This document shows, in pieces, positions 36,401 through 44,342 of a DNA stretch of 64,000 nt. The DNA lies in assembly GCF_017301735.1 (NCBI RefSeq), contig NZ_CP071090.1, forward strand, positions 8,484,001-8,548,000, in the 5' to 3' direction. A program made the position numbers and the translations under genes. The notes under the pieces are model-generated. The model was not told the origin of the DNA and made no database searches. It saw only the letters and a program-made list of their open reading frames with translations. Every line of letters starts with the position of its first letter. Within the stretch, counting starts at the first letter, position 1. The DNA comes from Pyxidicoccus parkwaysis. GTDB lineage: Bacteria; Myxococcota; Myxococcia; Myxococcales; Myxococcaceae.

Positions 36401-36661
36401 CAGGCGTTCCAGCGCGCCACGCGGCTGCGCACGGACCAACCGGAGTCGGTGCTGTACCAGAGCGTGGTCGGCACGCTGCACTCCAAGCTGGGGGAGACGG
36501 CGCTGAAGCAGGGCCAGTTCAAGGAGGCCCTGCGGCACTACGAGGCGCACCGCGAGCTGCTGGAGGGCCTCCTGAAGGAGGACCCGACGAACGAGGGCTT
36601 CTGGCGCGAGTTGAACGACGTCGAGTCCCACCTGAAGGCGCTGGACGCGAAGGCCCCGTAG
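33470..36661 (+). CDS. CHAT protease - STAND NTPase (nSTAND1) - membrane - helical-repeat protein
   Basis: A protein of 1063 residues. Residues about 90-395 are a CHAT domain: the typical AELYSLPWELV, catalytic His H247 (LHLLCHG) and Cys C299 (VVLCACHGG). Residues about 400-830 are an nSTAND1-type NTPase: FFFGRERLEATLL, Walker A GASGAGKSS (443-451), Walker B LLLVVDQLEE, and the helical arm with EVAHEALIRRWPRLRGWL. A membrane helix lies at about 860-881, followed by a short coiled segment and a TPR-like C-terminus. STAND proteins oligomerise on ligand binding, and CHAT-STAND pairs are known from bacterial conflict systems. The ATG at 33470 has GAGGGAGGGGAAG upstream. It is divergent from the sigma gene and shares its promoter motif. 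Confidence 0.88.
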   Translation: MGTAHLEVVGPRLALDEGERDSAPREIVLELSRARRTEDPHAWLELRPQKYHLRMGQGAKRSASFPWGKDVLEDLTALSCLEPDPAVARRLGAVLREFLDELDWGGHEETLERELSRGRGPRVVMRLAAAELYSLPWELVTTRDSGQHLADLPGFTLRYEWPRSVPAARRRGTAAEGRVLLAWSEAADAVPDERHLPALLQAARDAGFDFHPRRDVLAKASLSSLDQALHTAENEGRPVSVLHLLCHGTVLGSEASGHYGLVLNASGDRGGARRVDSGTLQAVLAKYRDTLRMVVLCACHGGDASPRASPLGSVAQELHRGGIEMVVASRLPLSSEGSVILARTLYTKLLADSCSLEEALGEVRRRLRVEARGFDWASLQLYARRSGHLDLRPVVLRPYQGLVPFSQENRRFFFGRERLEATLLARVREAVSGQRPRFQVVAGASGAGKSSVVRAGLIPRLPPEAWDVVEVRPCELVGRPRGTVGVHSEALRELLHRLHRVWDSEPLPDDVRAEPRDVLAEARRLRQVRAERRLLLVVDQLEEVFIHLGAEERQSVMQVLWALSCERELGCVVVATMRVDSFERCGEVLLDDVTRLDAVVYSELHRVFVAQLRPEELTEVIVKPARRVGLELEAGLVERLCRDVGQEPGALPLLEHTLDLLWQGREGHRLTHATYERMEGVAGSLTQTAERLYEALEDGEHEQVRRLGAELVALGEETTPDSRRRVWLDDLRPVEPKERSDFDRVLEKLVDQRLVIRGGDAERGGRVWLEVAHEALIRRWPRLRGWLRSNRTRLLQWRELRAMAETWQAHRGDADDGRSYLATGERLAGALRIRREHERQPTAVVREFLLASERHERQQLLRHWMLLAGLVTGLGVCGGMALDLGAQRDALGAQRDALESRLREAGTLARRIHYAGQSLSTLGTEREELLRQVEGLLLHLGAASESGLQLERISRHLHDGDAAMARGDAAKAYADYSQAFQRATRLRTDQPESVLYQSVVGTLHSKLGETALKQGQFKEALRHYEAHRELLEGLLKEDPTNEGFWRELNDVESHLKALDAKAP

Positions 36662-36667
36662 GCGCCG

Positions 36668-39013
36668 CTACAGCGTCAGGAGGAACGCGAGCAGGTCATC
36701 GCGCTCCTCCGGCGTGAGCGCCTGCGCGTCGCCGTGCTTCGGCCCGGAGGCCTCGACCACCGCGCGCAGCGGGAAGCGCGTGCCCACCACCAGCCGCTCG
36801 TCCTTCACCGCGTAGCCGGCCGTGGCGCTCGTCAGCATGGGCCACACGTCCCAGGCGCCCACCAGCGACGGCGGCGCCGCGCCGGGCACCAGCGTCTGCT
36901 GCTCCAGCCGCAGCGGCAGCGCTATCGGCGTGCCCACGTCGAGGTACTGCCCGCGCGTCGCCGGGTCCTGGTCCAGCGTGTAGAGCGGCGCGGGGTGGCA
37001 CTGCACGCAGCGTCCCCGGCCCTCGAACAGCTCGCGCCCACGCGCGGGGTGCCCCGAGCGGCCATCCGGCAGCTCCACCGTCTCCGGCGGCGCGCCGTCC
37101 TCGCCCCGGTAGGGGTTGGGCGGCGTGGACATGAGGGAGTTGAAGAAGGCCAGCGCATCCACCTCCTGTACCGACGGGTCCGGGTTGTGGAAGCGGTTGC
37201 GTCCCCCCACGAAGCTCGCCGTGTCCGCGAGACTGTGCTGGCTGGCCGGCGTGAAATACGGGGGCGTATCGCGGCTGCCCAGCACGGTGGTGGAGCGGTA
37301 GATGCGGTTGGGCTGCGTCTTCTCGTAGAAGACGCCGCCGGTGTGCCCTTCGATGTGGCAGCCGTCGCACGTGATTCCGGTGCGGCCCAGGTCCACGTAG
37401 TAGAGCACCTGCCCCAGGCGGCGCTTGGCCTGCGTGCGCCCCGGCACCACCGGAAGCTGGCGCACCACGCGGGCCCGGCCCGCGCGCGCCTCATGCACGT
37501 CCACCACCGCCACCGTCCGCGTGAAGCGGTTGAGCACGTAGAGCGTGCCCCCATCCGGAGACAGCGCCAGCGAGCGCGGGCCGGAGTGCAGCTCCTCCCC
37601 TGCCCGTCCGTTGACTCCGAAGTCCGCGGCCGGGCGGATGCGCGGCGTGCCGTCCGGCGGCGCCAGGGCCACCTCCTGCAGCACCGCCCCGCGCGCGGCC
37701 TTCTCGTCCTTGCCCGCCAGCGCGCGCGCATCCAACACGCGCACACGGCCGATTCCCACGTCCGCCGCGTAGAGCAGGCCCGCCGCGTCATCCAGCGCCA
37801 GCCCCTCCGTCACGCCCATGCCGAAGCCGCGGTGCCTCACGTAGGCGCCGCTCGCCGGGTCCACCACCGCGACGCCGCTGTTGGCGCTCACCTCCATGCG
37901 CTTCGGGTTGGGGCCCACGTTGGGGCCCAGGCTCGCCATGAAGACGCGGCCCAGCCGCTCGCTCGCCACCAGCGCGCGCGGCGCCTTGCCGCCCATCACC
38001 TGCGCGCGGAACGGCTCCGTGTGGCCGCCCAGAATCGACACGCCCGGCCCCGGCACCACCGTGGCCACCAGCGCGCCGTCCTCCTGCCGCAGCAGCTCCA
38101 GCTGGCCCGTCTGGAGGCTGCCCACCGCCAGGAGCCCCTTCCACCGCGCCAGCGCGCGCGGGTTGGGGTCCACCGCCGAGGACCAGCGCGTCTTCCCGTC
38201 GGCCAGCGACAGCGCATGGACGCGGTCCTTCACCTGCTCCGCGATGAAGGCCACGCCGTGCGCGCCATCCACCTCCAGGCCCTGGGCGCCGAGCGGCGCG
38301 GGCAGCACCCTCGGCGCGCTCCCCGGTGCGTCCAGCGCATACAGGCGCAGCTCCGGCTGGAAGCGATGCGCCACGCCCAGCCACGGCTTGCCGTCCGCGT
38401 CCTTGAAGGTCGCCAGCGCGGAGGGCCCGTCCCCCGTGGCGAGCGAATCCACGCGGCCCGACTCCACGTCGAGCGAATACACCGTGTCCGTGGGCGACGA
38501 GGCGACGAACAGCGTGCGCCCGTCCGGAGACAGCGCCATCGCCGTGAGGTCCACGAAGGCCGCGTCGTTCACCACCGCGAGGCGCGCGGAACCCTCCGCG
38601 TCTCCCGACAGCCGCGCCTCCACCACCACCTGCGGCACGTCCTCCGGCAGCGCCAGGCCGGACGGCAGGCGGGCATACGCATGGCCCGCGTCCACCACCA
38701 CCAGCGGCAGCTCGCGCGACAGCGGCGGGCCCAACACCAGCCGCAGCCCCGGCACCAGCCGCTCACCGTAGACAGACAGCGGTTGAGACGTCTCATTGCT
38801 GGTGAGCCGGGGCCCCACGGACAACAGCCGGGGCCCCGTCGTGGACTCCGACTTCACCGGCGACGCCGCGACGGGCGCCTGTTCCTCGGGCTTCGCGCCC
38901 CGCCGCCACACCACCACACCCGCGCCGGCCACCACCGCCACCAGTGCCGCGAAGATTGCCCGCCTGCGAGTCGTACCTGTCACGTGATGTCCGGGGCCTC
39001 CTCGCGGGAGCAT
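36668..39013 (-). CDS. Beta-propeller protein with two c-type haem sites
   Basis: An exported or membrane-anchored protein of about 781 residues. An Arg-rich start and hydrophobic helix (RRRAIFAALVAVVAGAGVVVW) form the anchor. The middle has YncE/lactonase-like blades (MALSPDGRTLFVASSP, LALSPDGGTLYVLNRF). The C-terminal part resembles di-haem cytochrome peroxidase/MauG-type proteins with haem motifs CDGCH and CVQCH, plus RDTPPYFTPASQHSLADTASF and ARGRELFEGRGRC. The ATG at 39013 and a GTG at 38983 are both possible starts. It is convergent with the STAND gene, 6 bases apart. It may oxidise a periplasmic substrate or pass electrons. Confidence 0.82.
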   Translation of the reverse strand: MLPRGGPGHHVTGTTRRRAIFAALVAVVAGAGVVVWRRGAKPEEQAPVAASPVKSESTTGPRLLSVGPRLTSNETSQPLSVYGERLVPGLRLVLGPPLSRELPLVVVDAGHAYARLPSGLALPEDVPQVVVEARLSGDAEGSARLAVVNDAAFVDLTAMALSPDGRTLFVASSPTDTVYSLDVESGRVDSLATGDGPSALATFKDADGKPWLGVAHRFQPELRLYALDAPGSAPRVLPAPLGAQGLEVDGAHGVAFIAEQVKDRVHALSLADGKTRWSSAVDPNPRALARWKGLLAVGSLQTGQLELLRQEDGALVATVVPGPGVSILGGHTEPFRAQVMGGKAPRALVASERLGRVFMASLGPNVGPNPKRMEVSANSGVAVVDPASGAYVRHRGFGMGVTEGLALDDAAGLLYAADVGIGRVRVLDARALAGKDEKAARGAVLQEVALAPPDGTPRIRPAADFGVNGRAGEELHSGPRSLALSPDGGTLYVLNRFTRTVAVVDVHEARAGRARVVRQLPVVPGRTQAKRRLGQVLYYVDLGRTGITCDGCHIEGHTGGVFYEKTQPNRIYRSTTVLGSRDTPPYFTPASQHSLADTASFVGGRNRFHNPDPSVQEVDALAFFNSLMSTPPNPYRGEDGAPPETVELPDGRSGHPARGRELFEGRGRCVQCHPAPLYTLDQDPATRGQYLDVGTPIALPLRLEQQTLVPGAAPPSLVGAWDVWPMLTSATAGYAVKDERLVVGTRFPLRAVVEASGPKHGDAQALTPEERDDLLAFLLTL

Positions 39014-39198
39014 CCTCCATCACCCGTCACACCGCGATGATTTCAAGCCCTGCCTGCTCGCCCGGGCGGCGACTGCCACCCCATCTTTCCAGCGAGCCGG
39101 CAACATCCGAGCCGTTTCGTGGAGCACGCGCCCCACATGGGGTGGAGTGCCCACCACACCTGCGTGTGCCCCCATTCCCCACGGCACTGGAGTGTGCG

Positions 39199-39227
39199 TT
39201 GACAGCTCGGTACACGCATCGCTTAAC
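39199..39227 (+). promoter_or_regulatory. Possible sigma-70 promoter for the Glt/Nfs-like operon
   Basis: TTGACA (39199-39204), 17 bases, then CTTAAC, a weak -10. Transcription would start within a few bases of the ATG at 39234, which has no ribosome site, so a leaderless mRNA is possible. Confidence 0.4.
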
Positions 39228-39233
39228 CTGTTG

Positions 39234-39635
39234 ATGATGCGACGCTTCCTCCTCTGCATGGCCGTCGCCCAGCTCCTCGGAATCGGCATGCTGATCACCC
39301 CGAGCGACTCCTGGGCCCAGGGCCGCGGCCGTACGGCGCGCTCTGCGAAGTCGAAGTCCAGCAAGAAGACCAACAGCAAGGCTCCGCCGAAGATTGAGAC
39401 CAAGGGCTCATCGGTGACGGACCCCGTGACGGGCGAGCCCGAGGCCAGTGCCTCCGGGGCGCCGCCGCAGCGCGGCCCTGCCCGCATCGACTTCGATGAC
39501 CGGCTCATCCAGGGACAGACGAACAAGTCCGGCGCCGTCTATCTCTATGACCGCAAGGAGCTGAAGACGCGGTCGATGATCCGCGAGCGCGAGAGCTTCC
39601 GCTCCGAGACGCTCGCCACGGTGTACGACCAGTAG
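39234..39635 (+). CDS. Small exported basic protein, first gene of Glt/Nfs-like operon
   Basis: A protein of 133 residues with a signal peptide cleaved near SWA-QG, then a Lys/Ser-rich segment (SAKSKSSKKTNSK) and a conserved-looking end (IDFDDRLIQGQTNKSGAVYLYDRKELKTRSMI). Two consecutive ATGs (39234, 39237) are possible starts; neither has a ribosome site. The gene directly precedes the FHA/TonB-like gene by 39 bases. I do not recognise a named family, but the position suggests a periplasmic component of the same envelope complex. Confidence 0.72.
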   Translation: MMRRFLLCMAVAQLLGIGMLITPSDSWAQGRGRTARSAKSKSSKKTNSKAPPKIETKGSSVTDPVTGEPEASASGAPPQRGPARIDFDDRLIQGQTNKSGAVYLYDRKELKTRSMIRERESFRSETLATVYDQ

Positions 39636-39674
39636 GGCAGCACCGCCCACCAGCCCTGGAAGGGAGCGTCACCG

Positions 39675-41963
39675 TTGAGCGGTCAGCCCAGCGTCCTGCA
39701 AGTCGTCATCCTCCGCGACGGCCTCCTCGTGGGGACGGAAGTCTTCGTCCCTGGCACCTACTCGCTCGGCTCGGACCCGGCGTCCGACCTGCGACTGGAT
39801 GACCCGTCCGTCGAGCCGCGCCACGCGCTGCTCTACTTCCAGAATGGCCGCGCGGCCATCCAGGACGCGGGCTCCGCCGTGGGCCTGTTCGTCAATGGCC
39901 ATCGCGTGTCGGCGTGTGAAATCCGCTCCGTGGACGAGGTGCTCTGCGGGCCCTTCGTCCTGAAGACTCGCGTGCTCGCGCAGAGGCCACAGGAGGCCAA
40001 GCCGCAGCCGGCGCCCGAGATCGCCGCGCTGCTCGGTAGCGCCCAGCCCGCGCCTCCGGCCGTGGCCCCCGTGGCGCAGCAGCCCGCGCCCGTGCGTCAG
40101 CTCCGCCCGGCGGCGCAGCAGCAGGTGGCTCCGCCGCAGCAGCCGCTCGCGACCACCGTCCCCGCCGTGCGCGCGGTGCCGCAGCCTCCGCCGCCGCAGG
40201 CCCAGCCGCAGCTGCGTCCGGTGCCGCAGCAGCAGCCCGCCGCGCGCGCCTCCTCCAACGTGGCGACGCAGGCCGCGTACTCGCCGCCCGTCCCCGCGCC
40301 GCAGCCCCTCGCGCCCGCCGTCGTTCCCATGCCGGCGCCGGTGCAGCCCGCCGTCGCGGCCGTGTCCACCCCCGCGCCCGTGCAGCGCGCCGCGCAGCCG
40401 CAGCAGGCCCCCGTGGCCGTGCCCGCCGGCACGCTGCCCTCGGTGCGCCGCCGCGCCACGCAGGAGCAGCAGGTCAGCGACAGCCCCGGCATCCTGCTCG
40501 CGGACGACCTGATGGCGGACGTCGCCCTCGACAACTTCCCGGAGGCCCCGGGCCCGCTGCTCCAGGAGGAGCGCACGGCCACGCGGCCCACGCACGCGCC
40601 CAAGATTGCGCCGGGCAAGGGCGCAGCCCAGCTCTACCTGGAGCTGTACTGGGGCGCCATCCGCCGCGACGCGCGCCGCTTCAAGCCGGACAAGAAGAAG
40701 CCGGTGCAGGCCTCGTTGGATTTGCCGGAGGCCATGCCCCTGTGGGGCTTCACGCTGCCGGAGACGGGCGCGCCCTTCACGCTCGCCGAGCCCCTCAACG
40801 GCTCCTTCCGCCTCTTCGTCCCCCCGGGCACCGAGGTGGAGAAGAGCGCCAATGACGGCCGCTTCACCCCCGTCACCGGCGCCGCGCTGGAGTCCGACGG
40901 CAGCCGGCGATTCATCACGCTGCGCGAGGGCACCGCCGCGCGCCTGACGCAGGGCCACATGTCGCTGGTGGCCTACGCCGCGCCCAAGCCCGAGCGCGTC
41001 TTCGTCAACCCGCTGCGCGGCCTGCCCTGGCTGGCGCTGGCGTGCTTCGTCCTCTTCATCGGCGGCTTCGCGTCCTTCCTCGTCCTCAAGCCGGCCACGC
41101 CGGAGACGGCGGACTTCCAGCAGAAGAACCTGCCGCCCGTGGCCCTGCGCCTCATCGCCCCCGAGCCGAAGAAGAAGGAGGAGGCGAAGAAGAAGCTGGA
41201 GGCCATCAAGGAGAAGGCGCCCAAGCCGGTGAAGGAGAAGGTGGCGGAGAAGGCCCCGCCCAAGCCGGTGGAGAAGGCGCCGCCCCCGCCGCCCAACAAG
41301 GCCGTGGCCGCCGCGTCGGAGAACAAGGCGCTCAAGGCGCTGGCGAAGCTGTCCGCCGCCGGGCCCGCCACCAATGACCTGCTCGCCGCCGTGGACAAGC
41401 TGGGCAGCGGCCCGGGCAGCAAGAACGTGAAGAACAGCAACTACAAGCTGTCCGGCCTCATCGGGAAGGCGCCCATCGCCAACGCGGGCCTGGGCACCTT
41501 CGGCCTGGGCGGCGGCGGCAAGGGCGGCGGCGCCACGCTGGGCGCTGAAATCCTGCGCGGCAAGGGCGGCGGCGGCATCGGCGCGCTGGGCGTGGGCGGC
41601 GTGGGCAAGGGCGCCGTGGGCGGCACCGTCACCCGCGCCACGGCCCGCAGCATCTCCTCCGCCCAGGGCACCGTGGACCGCGAGGCCGTGGCCCGCGTCA
41701 TCAACAGCCACCTCAATGAGGTGCACGGCTGCTACGAGCGCGCGCTGCTGAAGCAGCCCAGCCTCGCCGGCAAGGTGGTGCTGGAGTGGACCATCGGCCC
41801 CGCGGGCAAGGTCGTCGCGGCGAAGACGAAGTCCTCCACGCTCAGCAACGCCGCCGTCGAGGCCTGCATCCTCTCCAGCCTCAAGTCCTGGACCTTCCCC
41901 GCCCCCAAGGGCGGCGTCGTCATCATCACCTACCCGTTCCTCTTCAACTCGGTTGGCTACTGA
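39675..41963 (+). CDS. FHA - membrane helix - AgmX/PglI (TonB-like) C-terminal protein, GltG/NfsG-like
   Basis: A protein of 762 residues starting at TTG with GGGAG upstream. An FHA domain occupies about 10-95 (SLGSDPASDLRLDDPSVEPRHALL). A Pro/Ala/Gln linker spans about 115-265, then a small conserved region. A single membrane helix lies at about 451-472, followed by a Lys/Pro periplasmic arm typical of TonB and a Gly-rich stretch. The last 90 residues are the AgmX/PglI-type domain (NSHLNEVHGCYERALLKQP and VVLEWTIGPAGKV). GltG, GltJ and NfsG of Myxococcus have this build and couple an inner-membrane motor to outer-membrane parts. No motor genes (AglRQS-like) are in this window. Confidence 0.88.
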   Translation: MSGQPSVLQVVILRDGLLVGTEVFVPGTYSLGSDPASDLRLDDPSVEPRHALLYFQNGRAAIQDAGSAVGLFVNGHRVSACEIRSVDEVLCGPFVLKTRVLAQRPQEAKPQPAPEIAALLGSAQPAPPAVAPVAQQPAPVRQLRPAAQQQVAPPQQPLATTVPAVRAVPQPPPPQAQPQLRPVPQQQPAARASSNVATQAAYSPPVPAPQPLAPAVVPMPAPVQPAVAAVSTPAPVQRAAQPQQAPVAVPAGTLPSVRRRATQEQQVSDSPGILLADDLMADVALDNFPEAPGPLLQEERTATRPTHAPKIAPGKGAAQLYLELYWGAIRRDARRFKPDKKKPVQASLDLPEAMPLWGFTLPETGAPFTLAEPLNGSFRLFVPPGTEVEKSANDGRFTPVTGAALESDGSRRFITLREGTAARLTQGHMSLVAYAAPKPERVFVNPLRGLPWLALACFVLFIGGFASFLVLKPATPETADFQQKNLPPVALRLIAPEPKKKEEAKKKLEAIKEKAPKPVKEKVAEKAPPKPVEKAPPPPPNKAVAAASENKALKALAKLSAAGPATNDLLAAVDKLGSGPGSKNVKNSNYKLSGLIGKAPIANAGLGTFGLGGGGKGGGATLGAEILRGKGGGGIGALGVGGVGKGAVGGTVTRATARSISSAQGTVDREAVARVINSHLNEVHGCYERALLKQPSLAGKVVLEWTIGPAGKVVAAKTKSSTLSNAAVEACILSSLKSWTFPAPKGGVVIITYPFLFNSVGY

Positions 41964-41994
41964 CGCCAACTCCCCCCACCCAGGAATCCCCTCC

Positions 41995-42630
41995 GTGCGA
42001 TACGCCCTGCTCATCCTCCTGTTCCTGGCGCCCGGCCTCGCCCGCGCGCAGGCCGAGGCGCTGGAGAACCCCGGCGCCGTCTCCGCCATCCAGGAGCGTC
42101 AGTACCGCATGCACCACGAGCTCTTGCTCGGCGTCGGTGTGCTGCCGGATGACGCCTTCTACAAGGGCCTCATCGGCACCGTCTCGTACACCTACCACTT
42201 CAGCGACAGCTTCGCGTGGCAGGTGGGCCGCGGCTCGTACAGCAAGAACTTCCAGACGGGCCTGCGCACCCAGTTGGAGCGCGACTTCGAGGTGGCCCCC
42301 ACGTCCTCCGCCTACGAGGAGCAGGTGCAGTGGATGGTGGGCTCGGACCTGATGTGGAGCCCGCTCTACGGCAAGGTGGCCCTCCTCAACGAGAAGGTGC
42401 TGCACTTCGAGGCCTTCCTGCTGGGCGGCGGCTCGGTGGTGAAAATCAATCGCACGGACGGCTTCCGCCCCGCGGCCAACGTGGGCCTCGGCCTGCGGCT
42501 CTTCAAGGGTGACACCGTCTCGTTCCGGCTCGACGTGACGAACAACGCCGTCTTCACCCGCGCGAGCCACATCAACAACGTCCTCACGGTCCAGCTCGGC
42601 ACCGCGTTCAACTTCGGCGCAACGGAATGA
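41995..42630 (+). CDS. Outer-membrane beta-barrel protein
   Basis: An exported protein of 211 residues. The GTG at 41995 has AGGAATCC upstream and starts a clean signal peptide ending at ARA-Q; the frame from 41953 would overlap the preceding gene and lengthen the n-region. The mature part has alternating strands ending in aromatic residues (LIGTVSYTYHFSDSFAWQVG, NVGLGLRLF, VQLGTAFNFG), matching a myxobacterial small outer-membrane barrel family. It sits between the FHA/TonB-like gene and the TPR genes, which suits the outer-membrane part of the machine. Its stop overlaps the next start (ATGA). Confidence 0.84.
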   Translation: MRYALLILLFLAPGLARAQAEALENPGAVSAIQERQYRMHHELLLGVGVLPDDAFYKGLIGTVSYTYHFSDSFAWQVGRGSYSKNFQTGLRTQLERDFEVAPTSSAYEEQVQWMVGSDLMWSPLYGKVALLNEKVLHFEAFLLGGGSVVKINRTDGFRPAANVGLGLRLFKGDTVSFRLDVTNNAVFTRASHINNVLTVQLGTAFNFGATE

Positions 42631-44342
42631 GTTCTCCCCGCTCGCTCGTCGCCGCGCTCGCCAGCGCCGCGCTCCTCGTGTCCCCGGCACCCGCCCCCGC
42701 GCAGTCCGGCGGCGGCTCGCTGCCCATGCCCCCGCCTCCCGCCGGTGCCCAGCGCCCGGCCGGTGGCGCCGCTCCCGCCGCCAGCGGCAAGCCCGCTGCC
42801 GCCGCTCCGGCCGCCGCCAACGGCAAGCCCGCCGCCGCGCAGCCGGCGCCCGCCGCTCCGGCCGCCGCCAACGCCAAGCCGGAGGCCGCGCCCGCCGAGG
42901 GTGACAAGACCGCCGCGCCCGCTGACGCCGCGAAGAAGGACGCCGCCGCGGAGGCCGCTCCGCCCGCGCCGAAGAAGGTGGACAACGCCGTCTTCGACAA
43001 GGCACTGCAGGACTACTTCGACGGCAAGCCGCGCGCCGCCGCCGGGCCGCTGTACGCCTGGCTCCAGCAGGCGGCCAAGACGGACGAGAACTACGCCTGG
43101 GGCCAGTACTTCCTCGCGCGCAGCCTCATCGACCTGGGCCTGACGCACGCGGGCGCCACGTACCTGGCGCGCATCGCCCGCGAGCGCTCCAACCCCAACG
43201 TGATTCCCCGCGCGCTGGACTCGCTCAAGCAGCTCACCGACCAGCCGCACGACGAGGTGATGATTGACGAGCAGGTGTTCGGCGCGCTCGACCTCGGCTT
43301 CCTCCCGGAGGAGACGGGCGCGTACGCCCACTACCAGCAGGGCCTCGTGGACCTGCGCGTGGGCAACGAGCGCTGGGCCACCACGCACTTCTCCAAGCTG
43401 GCGGAGACCAGCGCCGAGGCCAGCCGCGCGAAGTTCGCGCTGCTCGTCACCCGCCTGAAGTCCGTGAAGGAGCCCTCCGAGGAGCTCATCGCCGACTTCC
43501 TCACCCTGTCCAAGGACGAGAAGCTCACCCGCGAGGCGCGCAACGAGGCGGCGCTCGCGGTGGCCCGCCTGCGCTACGAGCGCAAGGACTACAAGGGCAC
43601 GCTGGAGGCGTACAACCTGGTGAAGCTGCCCGAATTGGACCCGGGCCGCGCCAGCCTCTACCTGGAGGAGGCGTGGACCCGCTACAAGCTGGGCGAGTTG
43701 CGCGCGTCCATGGGCATCCTCACCACGCTGGACGCTCCCGTCTTCCGTGACGAGTTCCTCCCGGACAAGTACCTGCTGCGCGCGCTCATCTACCGCGACC
43801 TCTGCCACTACCTGCCCGCCAAGCGCGCCGCCAAGGAGCTCACGCGCCGCTTCGCGGACTCGCTGGAGGCGGTGAAGAACCGCGAGGACCTCACGCAGGA
43901 CCCGCGCCTGCGCCGCGCGGCCGACGCGCACGGTGGCACGAAGCACGCCGCGCGCTTCGTGGAGGTGCTGGATTTGGAAGGTGAGCGCCTGGGCCGCTAC
44001 GCCGGCAGCTTCGGCGACCAGCTCTTCACGCACCTCACCAAGCTGTATGACCTCTCTCGCGCCGAGGCGGTCCGCGTGCATGACGCGCGGCTGGCCGAGG
44101 CGGTGCGCCAGGAGGCGGACACGCTGCTGCGCGCCGCCGAGCAGGTGCGACTCATGGAGTACGAAGTGGGCCTGAAGCTGTACGAGCGCGTGAAGAAGGG
44201 CGCGAAGGTGGTGCCGCCGGAGGACGAGGTGTTGATGTCGCCCGAGCAGGTCGCCTTCCGCTTCAGCGGTGAGTACTGGAACGACGAGCTGAAGTCGTAC
44301 CGCGTCAGCATCGAGAGCCGCTGCATCGAGGAGACGCCATGA
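42627..44342 (+). CDS. Periplasmic TPR-type protein, GltC-like
   Basis: A protein of 571 residues with a signal peptide (cleavage near APAQ) and an Ala/Pro/Lys-rich linker to about residue 115. Helical repeats follow: VFDKALQDYFDGKPRAAAGPL, YAWGQYFLARSLIDLGL, YAHYQQGLVDLRVG, RASLYLEEAWTRYKLGE. The C-terminus is a coiled-coil-like helix (VRQEADTLLRAAEQVRLMEYEVGLKLYERV). It overlaps both neighbours by ATGA and is therefore translationally coupled within the operon. Similar periplasmic TPR proteins occur in the Glt and Nfs systems; the assignment to GltC is by analogy. Confidence 0.8.
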   Translation: MSSPRSLVAALASAALLVSPAPAPAQSGGGSLPMPPPPAGAQRPAGGAAPAASGKPAAAAPAAANGKPAAAQPAPAAPAAANAKPEAAPAEGDKTAAPADAAKKDAAAEAAPPAPKKVDNAVFDKALQDYFDGKPRAAAGPLYAWLQQAAKTDENYAWGQYFLARSLIDLGLTHAGATYLARIARERSNPNVIPRALDSLKQLTDQPHDEVMIDEQVFGALDLGFLPEETGAYAHYQQGLVDLRVGNERWATTHFSKLAETSAEASRAKFALLVTRLKSVKEPSEELIADFLTLSKDEKLTREARNEAALAVARLRYERKDYKGTLEAYNLVKLPELDPGRASLYLEEAWTRYKLGELRASMGILTTLDAPVFRDEFLPDKYLLRALIYRDLCHYLPAKRAAKELTRRFADSLEAVKNREDLTQDPRLRRAADAHGGTKHAARFVEVLDLEGERLGRYAGSFGDQLFTHLTKLYDLSRAEAVRVHDARLAEAVRQEADTLLRAAEQVRLMEYEVGLKLYERVKKGAKVVPPEDEVLMSPEQVAFRFSGEYWNDELKSYRVSIESRCIEETP

